Below the pieces are notes generated by a model, which was not told the origin of the DNA, searched no databases, and saw nothing but the letters and a program-made list of their open reading frames with translations. Below, piece after piece: positions 50,601 through 62,974 of a DNA stretch of 64,000 bases. Source of the DNA: Ifrita kowaldi (taxonomy: Eukaryota; Chordata; Aves; Passeriformes; Cinclosomatidae); NCBI GenBank assembly GCA_013398055.1, contig VZRS01004545.1, forward strand, positions 348,158 through 412,157, in the 5' to 3' direction. Every line of letters begins with the position of its first letter. Position 1 is the stretch's first letter. The position numbers were made by a program, and so were the translations under genes.

Positions 50601-53600
50601 CCTACTTCCTTGCCTGTGTCAGCACCCCAAACCCAGGGAGGCATGGGAACCCCCAGCCACTGTAGCTGCCCCACAGCTCCCTGTCCTCGGCAGTGAGTCC
50701 GGGGAGCCCCCCAGCTGGTTCCATCCTTGTCCTGGCTGTGCCCACCTTCCCCTGCCTCCTCCAGGAGCTCCCTATCCAGGCCCCGCTCCAGCTCCCTCGC
50801 TCTTTACATGGAAACATTCAATGTTGTCGGCACAGCTGTGGAGTTTGAGCAATTAACCATTGCTGTTTCAGAAATAACATTTGTAGTGTCGGCAGGCCAA
50901 AATAAACCATACCTTCCAAACTGATTTACTGTCTTTAATTTTTTCTGGAGGAAAAAGGCAAAACTGTGCCAATAACGCATTACTTGGCCCTGAAACTGCT
51001 AGTCTGGTCACCATGAGAATTGTGCTCTTCCCATGGATTTGTTACCTTCTAACTTTGACCCCAGCAGCCTGTTTAATCCCTACGTTTTAACAATCTCACC
51101 TTTAAAACGGAAATTGGACTATTCCAAAAAAGGACTTTGCATTGTGGAGATGAAGGCATGGATTTAGTTAGCACAACTATATAAAAGTAATTTTTCACTT
51201 CCAAATGAAGGGGGCACTAAGTTAGACAGCTTACACAAAGGACTGTGAATAAATACACACACTTAAAACTCCCCGTAAGAGGCAATTCAGACTTGAGTTG
51301 GAAAGAAAACGACAGCAAGAAGATCAACATAAAAGGGATTAGGAGAAGTTTGAAGAAGAGGTTTGAAAAAGAAGTGTGATTGGCATGCAGAAGGTGGGCA
51401 GATTTTCCAGACACAGAAAACAGCATGGGGAAGACTTCCAGCGCCAAAGGAAACAAGATAAACGGCCTACGAAGCAAAGAAAAGTAAAAATGGGAGCTAT
51501 GTTTCCAGGAAGATTGATGTCACTGTTGCTCCCACAAAATATGTGCAAGTATTTTGCAACATCTGTTCTCAGAATGTCACATTTCAGCAAGAACGGGCAC
51601 TGCCCGCATGTGTAAGAACCTAAGTGTGCATATTTGTATTTTGCATGGGCTCCTTGTGTTGGTGCAACTAGAAACTGATGTTTGAAAATTTGGCCCCAAA
51701 TAGCTTCACTGGAAGCAGAATGCAGACAGATTTCTGTGAATCTCAATATGTTTTATTTTTATGGCACTGTCTTTGCTGAATCCAGCAGAAATACCATTAC
51801 CATGATAAGCTCTGTCATGTGGTGTGCCTAACCAACACACATAAAAAGCAGGGAATCTTTATTTTATATTGCAGTTAATCCAAATATTAGCACACTGTAG
51901 TACCTATAGAGTTGAATATCAATATCTTAATCAAATGTGGTAGCTAACAGGACTACCACTTCTTGAAGTTGCCATGGCATCAAATGGGAGTGCTGGCTGG
52001 TCAGAAAGGTGGGACAAGAAACCAGATGGGGAATGGAGAAAAGGAGCAGGTAAACAACATATTTGCACAAAGAATTCATGGGTCATAACTATAGAGAAAC
52101 CTGAACAGTATCAGGAAAAATGGACTGAACTGGGATTTTGTTGGGCAGAGAAAGAGATCCTTATTTTCATGAGCACCTATCGTGCTCCCTCCACAGGATT
52201 TCTGCCTCAGCTGGCTGGGAGGCACTGAGCATCAATTAAAGATCCTTGCACTGGTCCTGTCTTTCCTGTTGCAAAAGGGGGTGCTGAGACTGAAGATTAC
52301 AGTAGGAGAAAGTAGAGCAGACAAATGCTGACCTGGGGAGATACATCTGCCTGTTGTGGGACTGAGTGAGCCTCTTCAGGTCAAAGAGCTTGTAGGACTT
52401 TACCAGTGCAGAGCTCACAGCACTACCTCTGAACTTGGCAGAACCATTTGCTGAGCAGCAGCAGCCAGAATGGAAATCAGTGGGCTGTATAAAATGCAGA
52501 CATAGGGGTGAGGTGATAAACAGAATGTTGTCTGGGAAAAAAAAAAGAATTATTATGTGTCTAAACCTTGCATTCACTTTGACCTTGATCCTGCACTCTT
52601 TGCTGTTGCTCGCAACTACAGTGTGAAAGCAATGCTCTTCCATCTTATGGTTCTACTATGAAAATAAACCCATTAATATTTTTAACGCATTTAGGATACT
52701 GTCATGCTGAATGACAGCAAAAAGTCCTCCGAGGAAATTAATAACTCTGTCTTCAGTGGGGTATCTGACTAGGATGTTGGAAATAAGGGATCAGCTACTC
52801 CCTCCCCTGCTAAAAAATGATGAAGAAAAACTACTGAATAGCTGCTTAGTGAATGAGCACTGTTAATCCCATGGCCTGGATGAGGCACCATCCTATGAAG
52901 CTCATCTGTAACTGCGTCCTTTAAGCCTTTGCCATAAAGAACCTCCACAGGGCAGCCAAGCTGCCCTGGCAGCTCCTCTCTGGGTGCAGTCCCAGCAGGG
53001 ACTGGCAGAGAGCAGGGCGAAGGTACACGTGCACCCAGCAATGGGTGACCAACTGTGAAAAAAATGTTCCCATCTCCAGCTCTTTCATTCTCTAGGTTGA
53101 CTTCCAGTGTAAAGTATTATTACCCTTACACACTTACAGCCTATGCAAGGCAAAACACCATGGACACAAAACAGATGGAACAAGATAAAGCAATGGAGAT
53201 GGAAGGGGCGAGTGGCAACAGGTAACTCACTTGGCCAGTGGCAAACACCCAGGAATTAAAGCCAAGGGCAGGAAGGCTGAGGCACAGATGGGGAAGCTCA
53301 GAGGGGCACGAGGAAGAGGTTTTGAAGCAAAGTCAAGGACAGGCTGTGTGGGCCAGTGCTGGAGGAAGGAGATAGCGGAAGGGGTAGCCAACAGCAGCCA
53401 AAGGAAACTGCACCCCATGGGAACAAGGTACGCAATTCAATCATATCTGAAAAAAAATTCTCTTAAAAGCCTAAAAGCTGTGACAGGCAGGGAGAGCAAG
53501 ACCTCTCCTGGACAGATTTTTAAAATTACTCCCATTAATGTCTGAACTGTAAAACTCTACCTATTGATGCTAAAACCCTGTAAGGGAAGGCTGTGAGGAC

Positions 53601-56600
53601 TGAAATCCAGGTGAGAAGCAGCTAGCAATCTGGCAGAGGATGTCACAAAGCTAAGTCTTTCCCTGGCATTCCTGGGATCCTTGAGCTCCTCTCCAAAGCA
53701 ATACGTATTTCCCCTGCCTTGTCCTGCAGGCAATAGTGCAGGGGAAAGGTGCCCAGCCAAAGCTGTCTACAGAAGAAGTCAAACATCAGAAATTAGCACC
53801 CATCATAAATAAACCACCACAAGCTGAACCGAAAGGAGCCACGACCCCGAGCCCAAACGCAGAAAGCCATTGTTGTTTCAAGGGCTGGGTTTTTTCCCTA
53901 TTGTGAGCATGGTAAATTTTTATATACAGATCTCCCTTTCAAAAACGCCAGCCCTTTCCTAGCCCTGCACTTTGAGGTGATTGTTGCTATTTGTGAATGA
54001 CTTGGGAATTAATTAATGTAAAGCCAACTGGCTTATAAATGGTTGGCATTGTGAACAGCCCCAGAATCATGGGGAGTGCAGTTTATGTGGTCAGAGCCAC
54101 ATTCAGTGCTGTATGTCAAGGGAGAAGATTTATTATCACAGTAGGTCCATTTTCCAAAAGTTTGCAAGGGCTGTTTCATAATGAAGGGGCACTGTTCACA
54201 GCATAGTCAGCACCTATTTTTTTCTGGGGTGTATTATAAATCCCCAGCTAGAAAAAGAAGGTGGGGGAGGGTTATTTAGCACTGAGGGCATGAAATTTTA
54301 GCATAGGAACAGCATAAATAATATATTTACTACAGAAAGAAAGAAAAGAAAAACAGAAAAAAATACCTTTTCAAAGAAAAATTCAAAAGAATACAAAGTA
54401 GTAAACTTGTTTCTAATCTGATGACAAGAGTTAAACTCCCACGTTACAGCTAATTAAACTAAATGAGTCTACCACGCTGAATTACCACGTATAAATATTT
54501 TTGGTCCCTTGCCTCCCTCAGAAACCATCTTGGATTTAAAAATATCACAGAAAAATAAGTAGTTCATAACAATTTAATAATTACAATAATTATTAAATAA
54601 TGTAATAATTAGAAGCAGAAGGAATGAAAGGCATATGTACTTTCACATAAAAAGCCAGTGGAGTGTATTTAACTAAAAAGCAATCCTGAATAGACTAAGG
54701 TTAAATGGACAGTGATAGTACCCACCAAAAACCACCCCACCGATCTCCAAGTGAAGGAGTGAGGTTGTGCTTCAGGCCATATCCTGGGTGGTGGGCAAGG
54801 GGCTGGGAAGGGCCTAGAGAGGCCGTGCCCAGGCATGCGGCTGATCTGTGTTTGCTCTGGTGGAGAGGGACATGAGCAGGGTGAGCTGCGTTCTGTGAGA
54901 AGCCACTTGGCCCCATCTGTACGTGTGCCAACGCTGCTGAGAGGCCCAGTGGGCGCTGATGGAAGAGACACGCCAGCAGGGCTGGTAGCACGCTTGCTGT
55001 GCCATCTCTGACACTGATGGCAACACGGCTTTGGGCACATTCCCCGTCTCTGTGCCCAGGGCAGCACCCTTCCTCCGCCCTTCCCTAATGTGTCTCTAAT
55101 TTTCTCCAGCCCACTCCTTAAGTTCTCTTGCATTCTGCTGCCTTCAGCAATTTGATGACATGTCCTTGGGGCTGGGGACAGCACAAGGAGCCTCTGGTGC
55201 TGTGATCAGCCTTACCATATCTGTTCCCCCACAAAGAGGAGGGGGAGCTCTCCTGTGTGCAACAGACCCGCTGAAGCAAACACAGCTGGTACCCACGTTA
55301 CCCCTTTTTCCAGTCATCCCATTCCCTTCTCCAACCAGTGGTGCATCCTCCCTGCAACTGGGATGCTGTAGGGCGCATGGACATCTTTCATGGGGTTTTA
55401 CTCTGGGATTACAGTCTTGCAGTGATACACGGATCAAACAGCTCTTGATGACTGTATCTGCACAAAGGTATTTATAAGAAACATTCTGTGATTTGCCTGA
55501 CAAATATTACACCAAGAAAATATCTATATTTAATTCTCCCAGCTAAACTGCATGTGTTACAATCTTCCCCACCTCACTATTGTCGTGCTTTCTTGAAAAG
55601 ACAATAAGAAACTATGATGACAATAAAAAATTATGATGCTGCATGTTCTCTTACCTCTTACAGCAAAATTCCTAAAGCCATTTAATAATCATCCTGTATT
55701 TCTACATAGCGGGGAAGAAAATGAAAGGTAAAGTGAAAAAAGCCAGAGAAGTCCCATGAGGGAAACTTGAAAATTCATGCTTTTACCAAACCACAAGTGA
55801 GGAACCAGATAGCGTAATGTATATAAATGAGAGCAGCAGCTCTATTTCATGCTAGTTAGACCATCAGATGTAGAGACCATCATTGCCAAGAACTCCCATG
55901 TAGTTAGTTTTAAAAAGAAATCTCATATATGATGAAGTAATTTTCTGAAAAGATGTTTTTTGAATCACTTGTCTAGTGGGTTTCCATAGAAGCCATCCTG
56001 TTCTCCCAGCAGTTTAAGAGTCATGTGAAGACCCTGACACCCTTCATGGGCGCCAGAAAATTCAGAAATTGAAGAAACCGCTCGCTCCCTTGGTCACACC
56101 ATGTGCTCACATTTGTTTCACATTCAAATACTATCTCTCTTTAAAGGAGAACTCTGACAAAAGCTTTCCACCCCTCTCTGATAATGATAAGAAAGTAGAG
56201 GGGAAAAGGAATAAACACTGTAGAGCTGAACAGCGTGAAGGGCTTATCTCCTTCTTCAGACACTTTGAGTTTTGTGAAATTTCCCTCACATTTCTAATGG
56301 GATTAAATGCAGCACTTGAGAAAAAACAAACCAAAAAACCCGTACACAAAACAAAAAAAATCAAAACAAACAAACAACCCCCCAAAGAAGTCCTTGCCAT
56401 ACTGCCATACATATTTGCTTTCTTTGAGCTTTGTGACTGACTATAAAACCACACATACCACGCCGATTATTTTTACCAGTGAAAACCACAGGTAACCCTT
56501 CTCCCCATCAGTGCAGAAGAGAGGCAAAGGCGAGTGCAATGACAGCCTTCAAAAACCATCAGATCCTCTGCTGCAAAGTCACCTCACACTACAGAGAGGA

Positions 56601-56660
56601 ACAGAAATTTTAGCTTCAGTCTGCTCCTAAGGAGCAAGTTCAACCAGCTGCTCTCTTATT
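50601..56660. other. Non-coding stretch, no gene recognised
   Basis: No recognisable gene. 50600-50810 is C-rich and open on both strands. 54334-54366 is purine-rich and 54560-54615 is made largely of AATAATT words. A 171-codon minus-strand frame at 54669-55184 lies in GC-richer sequence with several competing frames and no known motif. Confidence 0.55.
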
Positions 56661-56698
56661 AAAAAAAAAAAAAAAAAAAAAAAGAAAAGAAAAAAAGC
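56661..56698 (+). repeat. Poly-A tract with A-rich decay
   Basis: Twenty-three As followed by GAAAAGAAAAAAGC-type sequence. It could be the tail of an old retroposed RNA, but the upstream 300 bases are not recognisable as a gene copy or SINE. A further A-rich, C-containing patch lies at 56320-56385. Confidence 0.85.
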
Positions 56699-59600
56699 AA
56701 GAAAGAGAGGTTTAACTGGAGTATTATCAGAGATTTAAAGTATTAAGAGCCTGTTCAGCTGTGCCCTTGCTAACAGGTGTCTCCAGCAGTGAAATGCAAT
56801 TAATATGGCGAGGATTTCTGGGAACATGGGGATGGATAGGTCAGCCAAATAATCCCACATTAAAATTCGTGGGCTGTTTATAGCTAGTAACACAAAAAAA
56901 TTATGATAAAAAATACAACATTCAGGTAGCACTGGGCTTGCTGAAAGGTTTTATAAAGAAATTATTAAGCTTTTCACACCATAGTGGCACTGACACTTCT
57001 GTAAAACCCTGGAAAGGTTCCAACAAAGCCAAAAATGCTCTGCTACACAGCATTACCTGCTAAAAACCACTCTTCTCCTGCCCACTCTCCATCACCTTCC
57101 TGGGCATCCTGGTCTTTACCCTCTCTCATTTTCTTTGATGTAGTTCTCAAGAGAAGAACATCTGATCCCAGTAATCTCAAAAGAGCAACAACAGTGGGAG
57201 GCCTATTAAATCTCATTTTCAGCTTGTTCTGAGAAATTGAGAGGAGGGAGAGGATGAACAAGAGAATCCCAAGCATGGCAGTTGCTGTAAATAAGAGAAA
57301 ACAGAGGGCACATCAAAAAGAGAAGAGGTTGTTGAAGGATCAGTGGTCCCAAACTAGAGATTATTAAAGGGGAAAGAGAAAGAGACACCCCAGCTGGTTT
57401 TCCACAAGCAGCAAATGTTTGTGGTGAAGGAAGCATGAAATAAAACGCGGGGCAAAGTCTGCACTAATACGACATGAGGATTGCAAGTGTGAATGCAAAG
57501 AGGCCTTTGAGGGCCATCATTATACATCCTGTGTGTTAACACTGAGGTTGGACTAAAGCAGGAATCGGAAACCTGAGCCCTTTCAATTATATTCAGTTCT
57601 GGAGGCTCAGAGGCACACCTCCATCCCAAGGGCTTGGATGCCCTTAGTTCTTAACACAGAAGCTGCAGATTAAACACATTTCCACTTTGGATTCAAACAT
57701 GCACAGATGCAAGGGAGTACCTTTGGCAAACTAGTTTTATTTTACAACACTTTTGGGGAAATAAACTTGCTGAGCTAACCAGGTGCATGGGAGACAATAT
57801 ATAAGATTTCTGGGGGTGGAGAGGAGACTGAAGTAAATTAATCCCTTTATACTGCAGTATTGAACACACCTATTTTCTAGACGTCACACAACCAAGACAT
57901 TGCCACCAAATTCTGTAAATTCTGCTCTTGAAATCATGATTCAGATAAAGAGTTTTGTAGATTAGAAGAGACCACACAGGTTACTTCTGATCTTCAAAGT
58001 AAGTTTGGAGCTCGGATGACCTACACATTTGCGGATGAACAATCCTGGGAGGAACATGACTCCATGCACTCTTGGCACGAGCTTGAAAAGCCACACGCCT
58101 GGGACCCCATCAGAACTTCCTCTCCTCCCGGGGCTGTGGAGGCAGCTGATGAGGCTCAGCAACTTCTAGTAATTAAAAAAACAGGTGGAATAACATCACA
58201 CTATCACCCGGGAACTTACCATGCTTCTTTTTGTGTTGCACTCACACTCAGATGCTTTTCTTTTATTCCCCTCCTGTCCTCCCCCTTGCATCCATCATGA
58301 AAAATTAATTTCCCTTTGCTGGAGTTCACAGGCAGGAGGTGAAGTTAAAAATAAACAACTTACATGAATTCATTTGTACCAGGGAAAAAATCCAATAATT
58401 TCAGGCCTTAGTGCGTCTGAAATTATGTAATCATGTCCACTAGTGGTGAGGAAACATTTTAGCTGGCAAACAGGGGTGCAGAGGAGGCATACCACTGGAA
58501 GCTTGAAATAGCAAGTGGCAGACACTCAAATAAAATAACCACAGTGAAATGTGTAAGATTAGAAGAGAAAAGGACACAAACCAGCTATGACTTGACCTTG
58601 GTTTCAGTTTACTCCAGATGAAATGACTGAGATACTTATAGCCCTAAGCCTCATCATTTAGTCAGGAATTGCCTGTGATGAAAGCAGTTGGAGGGAAACA
58701 TTTTTACACACATTTGTCTGCTTTAATTTTTCTCCAGCTGCTGCCTTTCCAAATTTGATCTCCAGACAAAGACCATTACGACAGGTGATTTAATAGACCA
58801 AGCTAAATTGAAGATATTCTGGCAGCTAGCACACAAAAATTATATCCAGCTACCTTGGGTGAGGAGACTGCTCTGTGTTGGAGAACAGGGAAGAAGACGA
58901 TCCTTGGCTCAGCAGACGCCTTGGACACTCTACATCACTCAGAAATACCATGAGGACAGCCCTGCCTGCTGCTCACCATCCACTCCAGCCCCACGCCCAC
59001 CTCCCACATTTGGGGCCCCCAGGAAGTCCCCGAATGCCAGGATGCAGTGTCACAATCTGTCATGATGTGTCATGTCCGTCTCAGGTAGAGCTGCTGAAAA
59101 AACAGATGGTCCTGCACCCCCTACTCCCTATTCTCTTCACGTGGTCTGCTTCTCTCCCCCATCACCTTCTCCTCATCACAGCTCCTTAGCATCACCCTGC
59201 AGACACTGTATCAGGCAGCCCAGAGCATGGAAAACTGACCCTACAAGGACAAAACAAGTGACTTGGCCAACACAGCCCCCTAAACAAAGGACACAGCAGG
59301 AGAGCTGCATAGCGATGGGGGTGGGAGGGGACAGAATCCCCCTCAGATTAAGGCATGTGCATTGTTAACCAGAGCCCTTAACTTTCCTTTGGAGATGTCC
59401 TCTGCTCACCATGCAGCCATCATGGTTAATACAGAGGCCAGGGCAGGAACACAAACACTGCTTTCACCTGTGAGTGTCTTCACCTTCATCATTTTTGTAT
59501 AAATAAGCACTGAAACTGAGCCAGAAAACAGACAAATCCTTGATCTGAGAGCAAAGCCTACTCAGACTGAGGGTTGCCAGGCTGGTGATTCCCACTCAAG

Positions 59601-62344
59601 TGAGCCAACAGGGTTACATATGCACACCATGCCACGAACAACCATGGAGACACTGGGCAGGAGGCAAGGGTCAGCCTCCATCACTTTCATAAGCCCAGCA
59701 TAAGCTCACGTTTCCCTCCCTATTCCTCCTGCCCCTTTGTAGCATCCCATACTCTCCAGCAAAACCATCTCCACGCCTCGAGGCCTTCGGATATAAGCAA
59801 AGCTGTGCTCTTTGGCAAGCAAACTGTTCCTGTAGAGAGTCCCTTGGCTCTGGCAACAGCACATTTCTGTTTTGCTGAAAGGTACAAGCCGCGCTGTTTA
59901 TCCCGCGCTTGGTGGGAGCATGTTTGCATTCTTAAGAGCAGTGGTGCAAGTCACTTTCCCTGGGTATTACCATAAAAAGCTAGGTTCCCCCCAATTGCTT
60001 TTCTGTGCTTCACAAGATTGCCACTTTGGGTTTTGTGCTGGGGCAGCAGGGGTGAGATTAGCTTCCCAAAGAGAATTAAATCCATAAAAGAGGTAGAGGA
60101 GAGCCTGCTGGTGCTATTCAGGGGCAGTGGGAAGATACACTCTTCTGCAGATGAAGCTTCAGAGCATGGCCCCCCTAACCTTTATTATTATTCTTTCACT
60201 GCCAGGGAATTTAATTGATCAAAGCAACCCAATTCTTGGCACAAGTGCTTGAAGCTGCAAATCTGTTCAGACCTGGAGCTTACAGCCAGAAACCCCCTAA
60301 AGTCACTAGCAGGTTTTGCACTCAGCTTCTACAGGGAGCATGTCCCAGCAGTGCAGTAAAGAGGTAGTGATAGAAAACGCTGAGAAAGAGGGAGGAGAAA
60401 GGGCTAATTAGACAAGCTCATAAGGATTTGATCTCAAGTGGGCTCTCTAGGCTCAGAAAGTTTGGACAATTGGGATTTTCTCAGCCCTGCAAAGCGGGAA
60501 GCCAGAGGTGGCATGGAGTACCACTGTTTCCTCAGCAGCACCTCCCACCTGGCACCATCATTTTGTCGCATTTGTTCTAGCACATGATGGGATGAGTCCC
60601 CATCTGGGTCCATGGTCAGAACCACAAACACGGAGAGGATGGCTGCTTTGGCCCCTCACCTGCTTTGAAGACGCTTCTCACAAACAACTCAAAACCTTGA
60701 GAATAGGCACAAAACAAATAAACTGAGAAAAAAAAAATCCCAGCTGGAGGGGCACCAAGGACACAGGTCTGTACAGCAGCATTGCCAGGAAAGCAGATCC
60801 CAGGCAGCACAGCCACTGCAAGGGTTTGATGTGGAGCACTGGCCACCAAACAGCGCGTGCTGCCAGGGAGGGCAGACGGCGGCAGCAGCAGCCACTGGTG
60901 GCTGGGGCGCTGCCACCAGCCCGCGCTTGTTTCTGTTTCTGTGTGCCCAGTGCCCACAGCCCTGCCAGGACATCCTGACTGGGCTGCTTTGATTGCCGCT
61001 CGGCTGTTGCTGGTATCTATAAAAACCACCCAAATTACAGTTCCCCTTAAAACACCAAGCTAGTTACTAAAACAGCCTGAGATCAAGAGCACGGACCTGG
61101 CACTGACCTAGAAGCAATTGGCAGGGGCAAGCTTTTAAAATTATCTACCTAAATATGGATTTCTAAGAGAGAAACTAGAAATTAAGAGTATGAACTGTTG
61201 TCATAAATATTTGAGTGAGAAGCAGCCTGGAATTAGTCTTTTGGTCTGTTAGCTGTAAAGATGCCTTTTACATTACCAAAACATCCTCTGTCACTCTCTT
61301 TCCCCACCCGTTCATTGCTCCTGTGGCTTTTTCCAGCCTGACTTTATATAGAGTCAATGGCATCAGAAAGGAAAGCTGCCTGTGTTTTATGCTCTTCCTA
61401 ATGTGCAAGAAAAACAAATGTAAATCACACCTCACATTTACAGGACTGCAAAAGAAAATGTTAGATTTAAGGCTCTGATATGTACAACAGCAGAATCAGA
61501 AAATACAGTCAGAGTGATTGGACACCAGACAAATTATTTTATATTTCTTTTCAGGTCTGCTAGGGATAAAGAAAGGCTTGAATATGAAAAAGCATTTCCC
61601 CTTGACTCACTTAGTATTGTTTTGCATTAAAAAGGAAAAAGCTGCGTGGTGTAAAGCATGCAGCAAGCTGTGTGAGTGGAGCGTGCATGTTACAGCAACG
61701 CACTGAGCATCAGCGCTTATTTATTAAAATTCTGATACGAGGTGAAACTCAATTTAGTTGGTGTCAGCAAGCCTCCTAATGAGGCCTCTTTTTATTTTTT
61801 TAATATTTTTATTATGAAAGGGCAGCTTTGTGCCTCCTCTAATCAGCTTGACAAAGGACATATAAAAATGCAAAGAGACATAAATATTACTGTAATTACC
61901 AATGAGAAACACCACAGACAAATGCAGGAAGTAGCTGCAGATGTATCTGCAGATGTAATGGGTGAACATTGGGGGTTACTTGCTCTGCTTTGGTAAGGAA
62001 GGGCATTTTGTAAACCATAAGTTGCTTTGATCAAAATCTAAAACCAACCCCAAATTTGCAGCTTTTTCCCCAGACTCAGACATATTCAGAAAGTACCTCT
62101 CACTAAGCGTGATCTACTTTCCTGTTCACTAGTTTTGAAAACACTGATGTGTCTCAGTTTATGAGCTTTCTGCTAGGCCCACACAGGGGCTTTCTCCCGA
62201 TGTAGCAATGAGTAAAACTGCCCTTTGGTCCCAAGCTCAGAGCTCAAACTGTCAACTCTACAAAGAGCTTAGAGGTGGCAGCAGCAACATCAAAGGTAGA
62301 TGCAAGGGAAAGTATCGCTACAAACCTAGGAGTTGTTATGCAAA
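56699..62344. other. Non-coding stretch, no gene recognised
   Basis: About 5.6 kb with no recognisable gene. Small features: a GC- and CpG-richer patch at about 60850-60930 with the inverted repeat CAGCCAC-TG-GTGGCTG (60889-60904), and a 12-base tandem pair CTGCAGATGTAT/CTGCAGATGTAA at 61935-61958. The longest frames (137 codons minus at 60616-61029; 104 codons plus at 58875-59189) have no recognised domain. Confidence 0.55.
60889..60904. repeat. Short perfect hairpin sequence
   Basis: CAGCCAC, TG, GTGGCTG forms a 7-base stem with a 2-base centre, inside a CpG-richer patch with several GGC/GCC words. It may be chance in GC-rich sequence. Confidence 0.7.
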
Positions 62345-62974
62345 TTAAATGATGCAATGTAAGGGTATGTTAATGCCTGCATTAAGCCTCTGAACATGCC
62401 CAGTGTGAACCGTTTCCAGAAGCCTAAGCAGATTCATTCTCAGCTGGAGGCTTGTATAATTAATAAAGGCACCGTGCCTTCTCTCCTGACCCAAGTGGCT
62501 AGGTACCAAACCATTTATAGCTTTATAGGTTAACACCAACATCCAAAAACGTATTGGCAGCTTGTGCAGACCCTGGCACATTAGCGTGATGTGTTCCCAG
62601 CGTGAAACACTACTTAATAAGCGGGTCACTGCATTCTGCATTAGCTTCAGTTTCTTAGTGGGCTCAACGTATAGCCCCATGTAGAGTGTATTATGGCAAC
62701 GACGTCTCAAAGGGACAAAGGCATGGATAACTGCAGAGAAGTCCATTTGAAAAAGAAAAAGTAATCCTGTTCTCACTGGAGATACAGGCATTTTGAAAAG
62801 GGCACTGTCACTGCTCAGGCATTCTGGAGCATTCTTCGATCTAACACACTGAAGAAGTTCACATGTGTTAGAGGGAAAGGTGGTTGCTCCTTCGTGTAAC
62901 AGAGCCCATACAGGTCCAACCCCCTCCTGCCACTGCCCCACCAGCAACAGTCCCAGTTTCACCCACATGAACAA
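62345..62974 (-). pseudogene. L2-clade LINE remnant: C-terminal side of the reverse transcriptase, in a 209-codon open frame
   Basis: Residues about 78-162 of this frame (62489-62743) align by eye with the segment after the catalytic YxDD box in L2-type non-LTR retrotransposons. Landmarks are VIHAFVPLR, then CHNTLYMGL (family: CNxLYxGL), then KLKLMQNAVTRLL (family: KLQLVQNAAARLL), then WEHIT, then LHKLPIRFWMLVLTYKAING (family: LHWLPVxxRxxFKxLxLTFKALxG), ending in LVPSHL. CR1 elements have a quite different sequence here (RPxLEYCVQ), so this is not the CR1 family seen at 18455. The catalytic palm with YxDD and any endonuclease are absent. Residues 1-77 and 163-209 are not recognisable. The family's conserved LHWLP tryptophan is replaced by lysine. 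The copy is dead; the whole frame is open without a stop, which may be luck. I see no promoter, splice evidence or start context that would argue for a host gene. Confidence 0.8.

Noticed and set aside
54669..55184. A 171-codon minus-strand frame
   Set aside because: It overlaps other long frames on both strands in GC-richer sequence, and no family is recognisable.
62489..62743. A CR1-family reverse transcriptase
   Set aside because: The motifs (CHNTLYMGL, LMQNAVTRLL, LHKLPIRF) follow the L2-type pattern, not the RPxLEYCVQ pattern of CR1.
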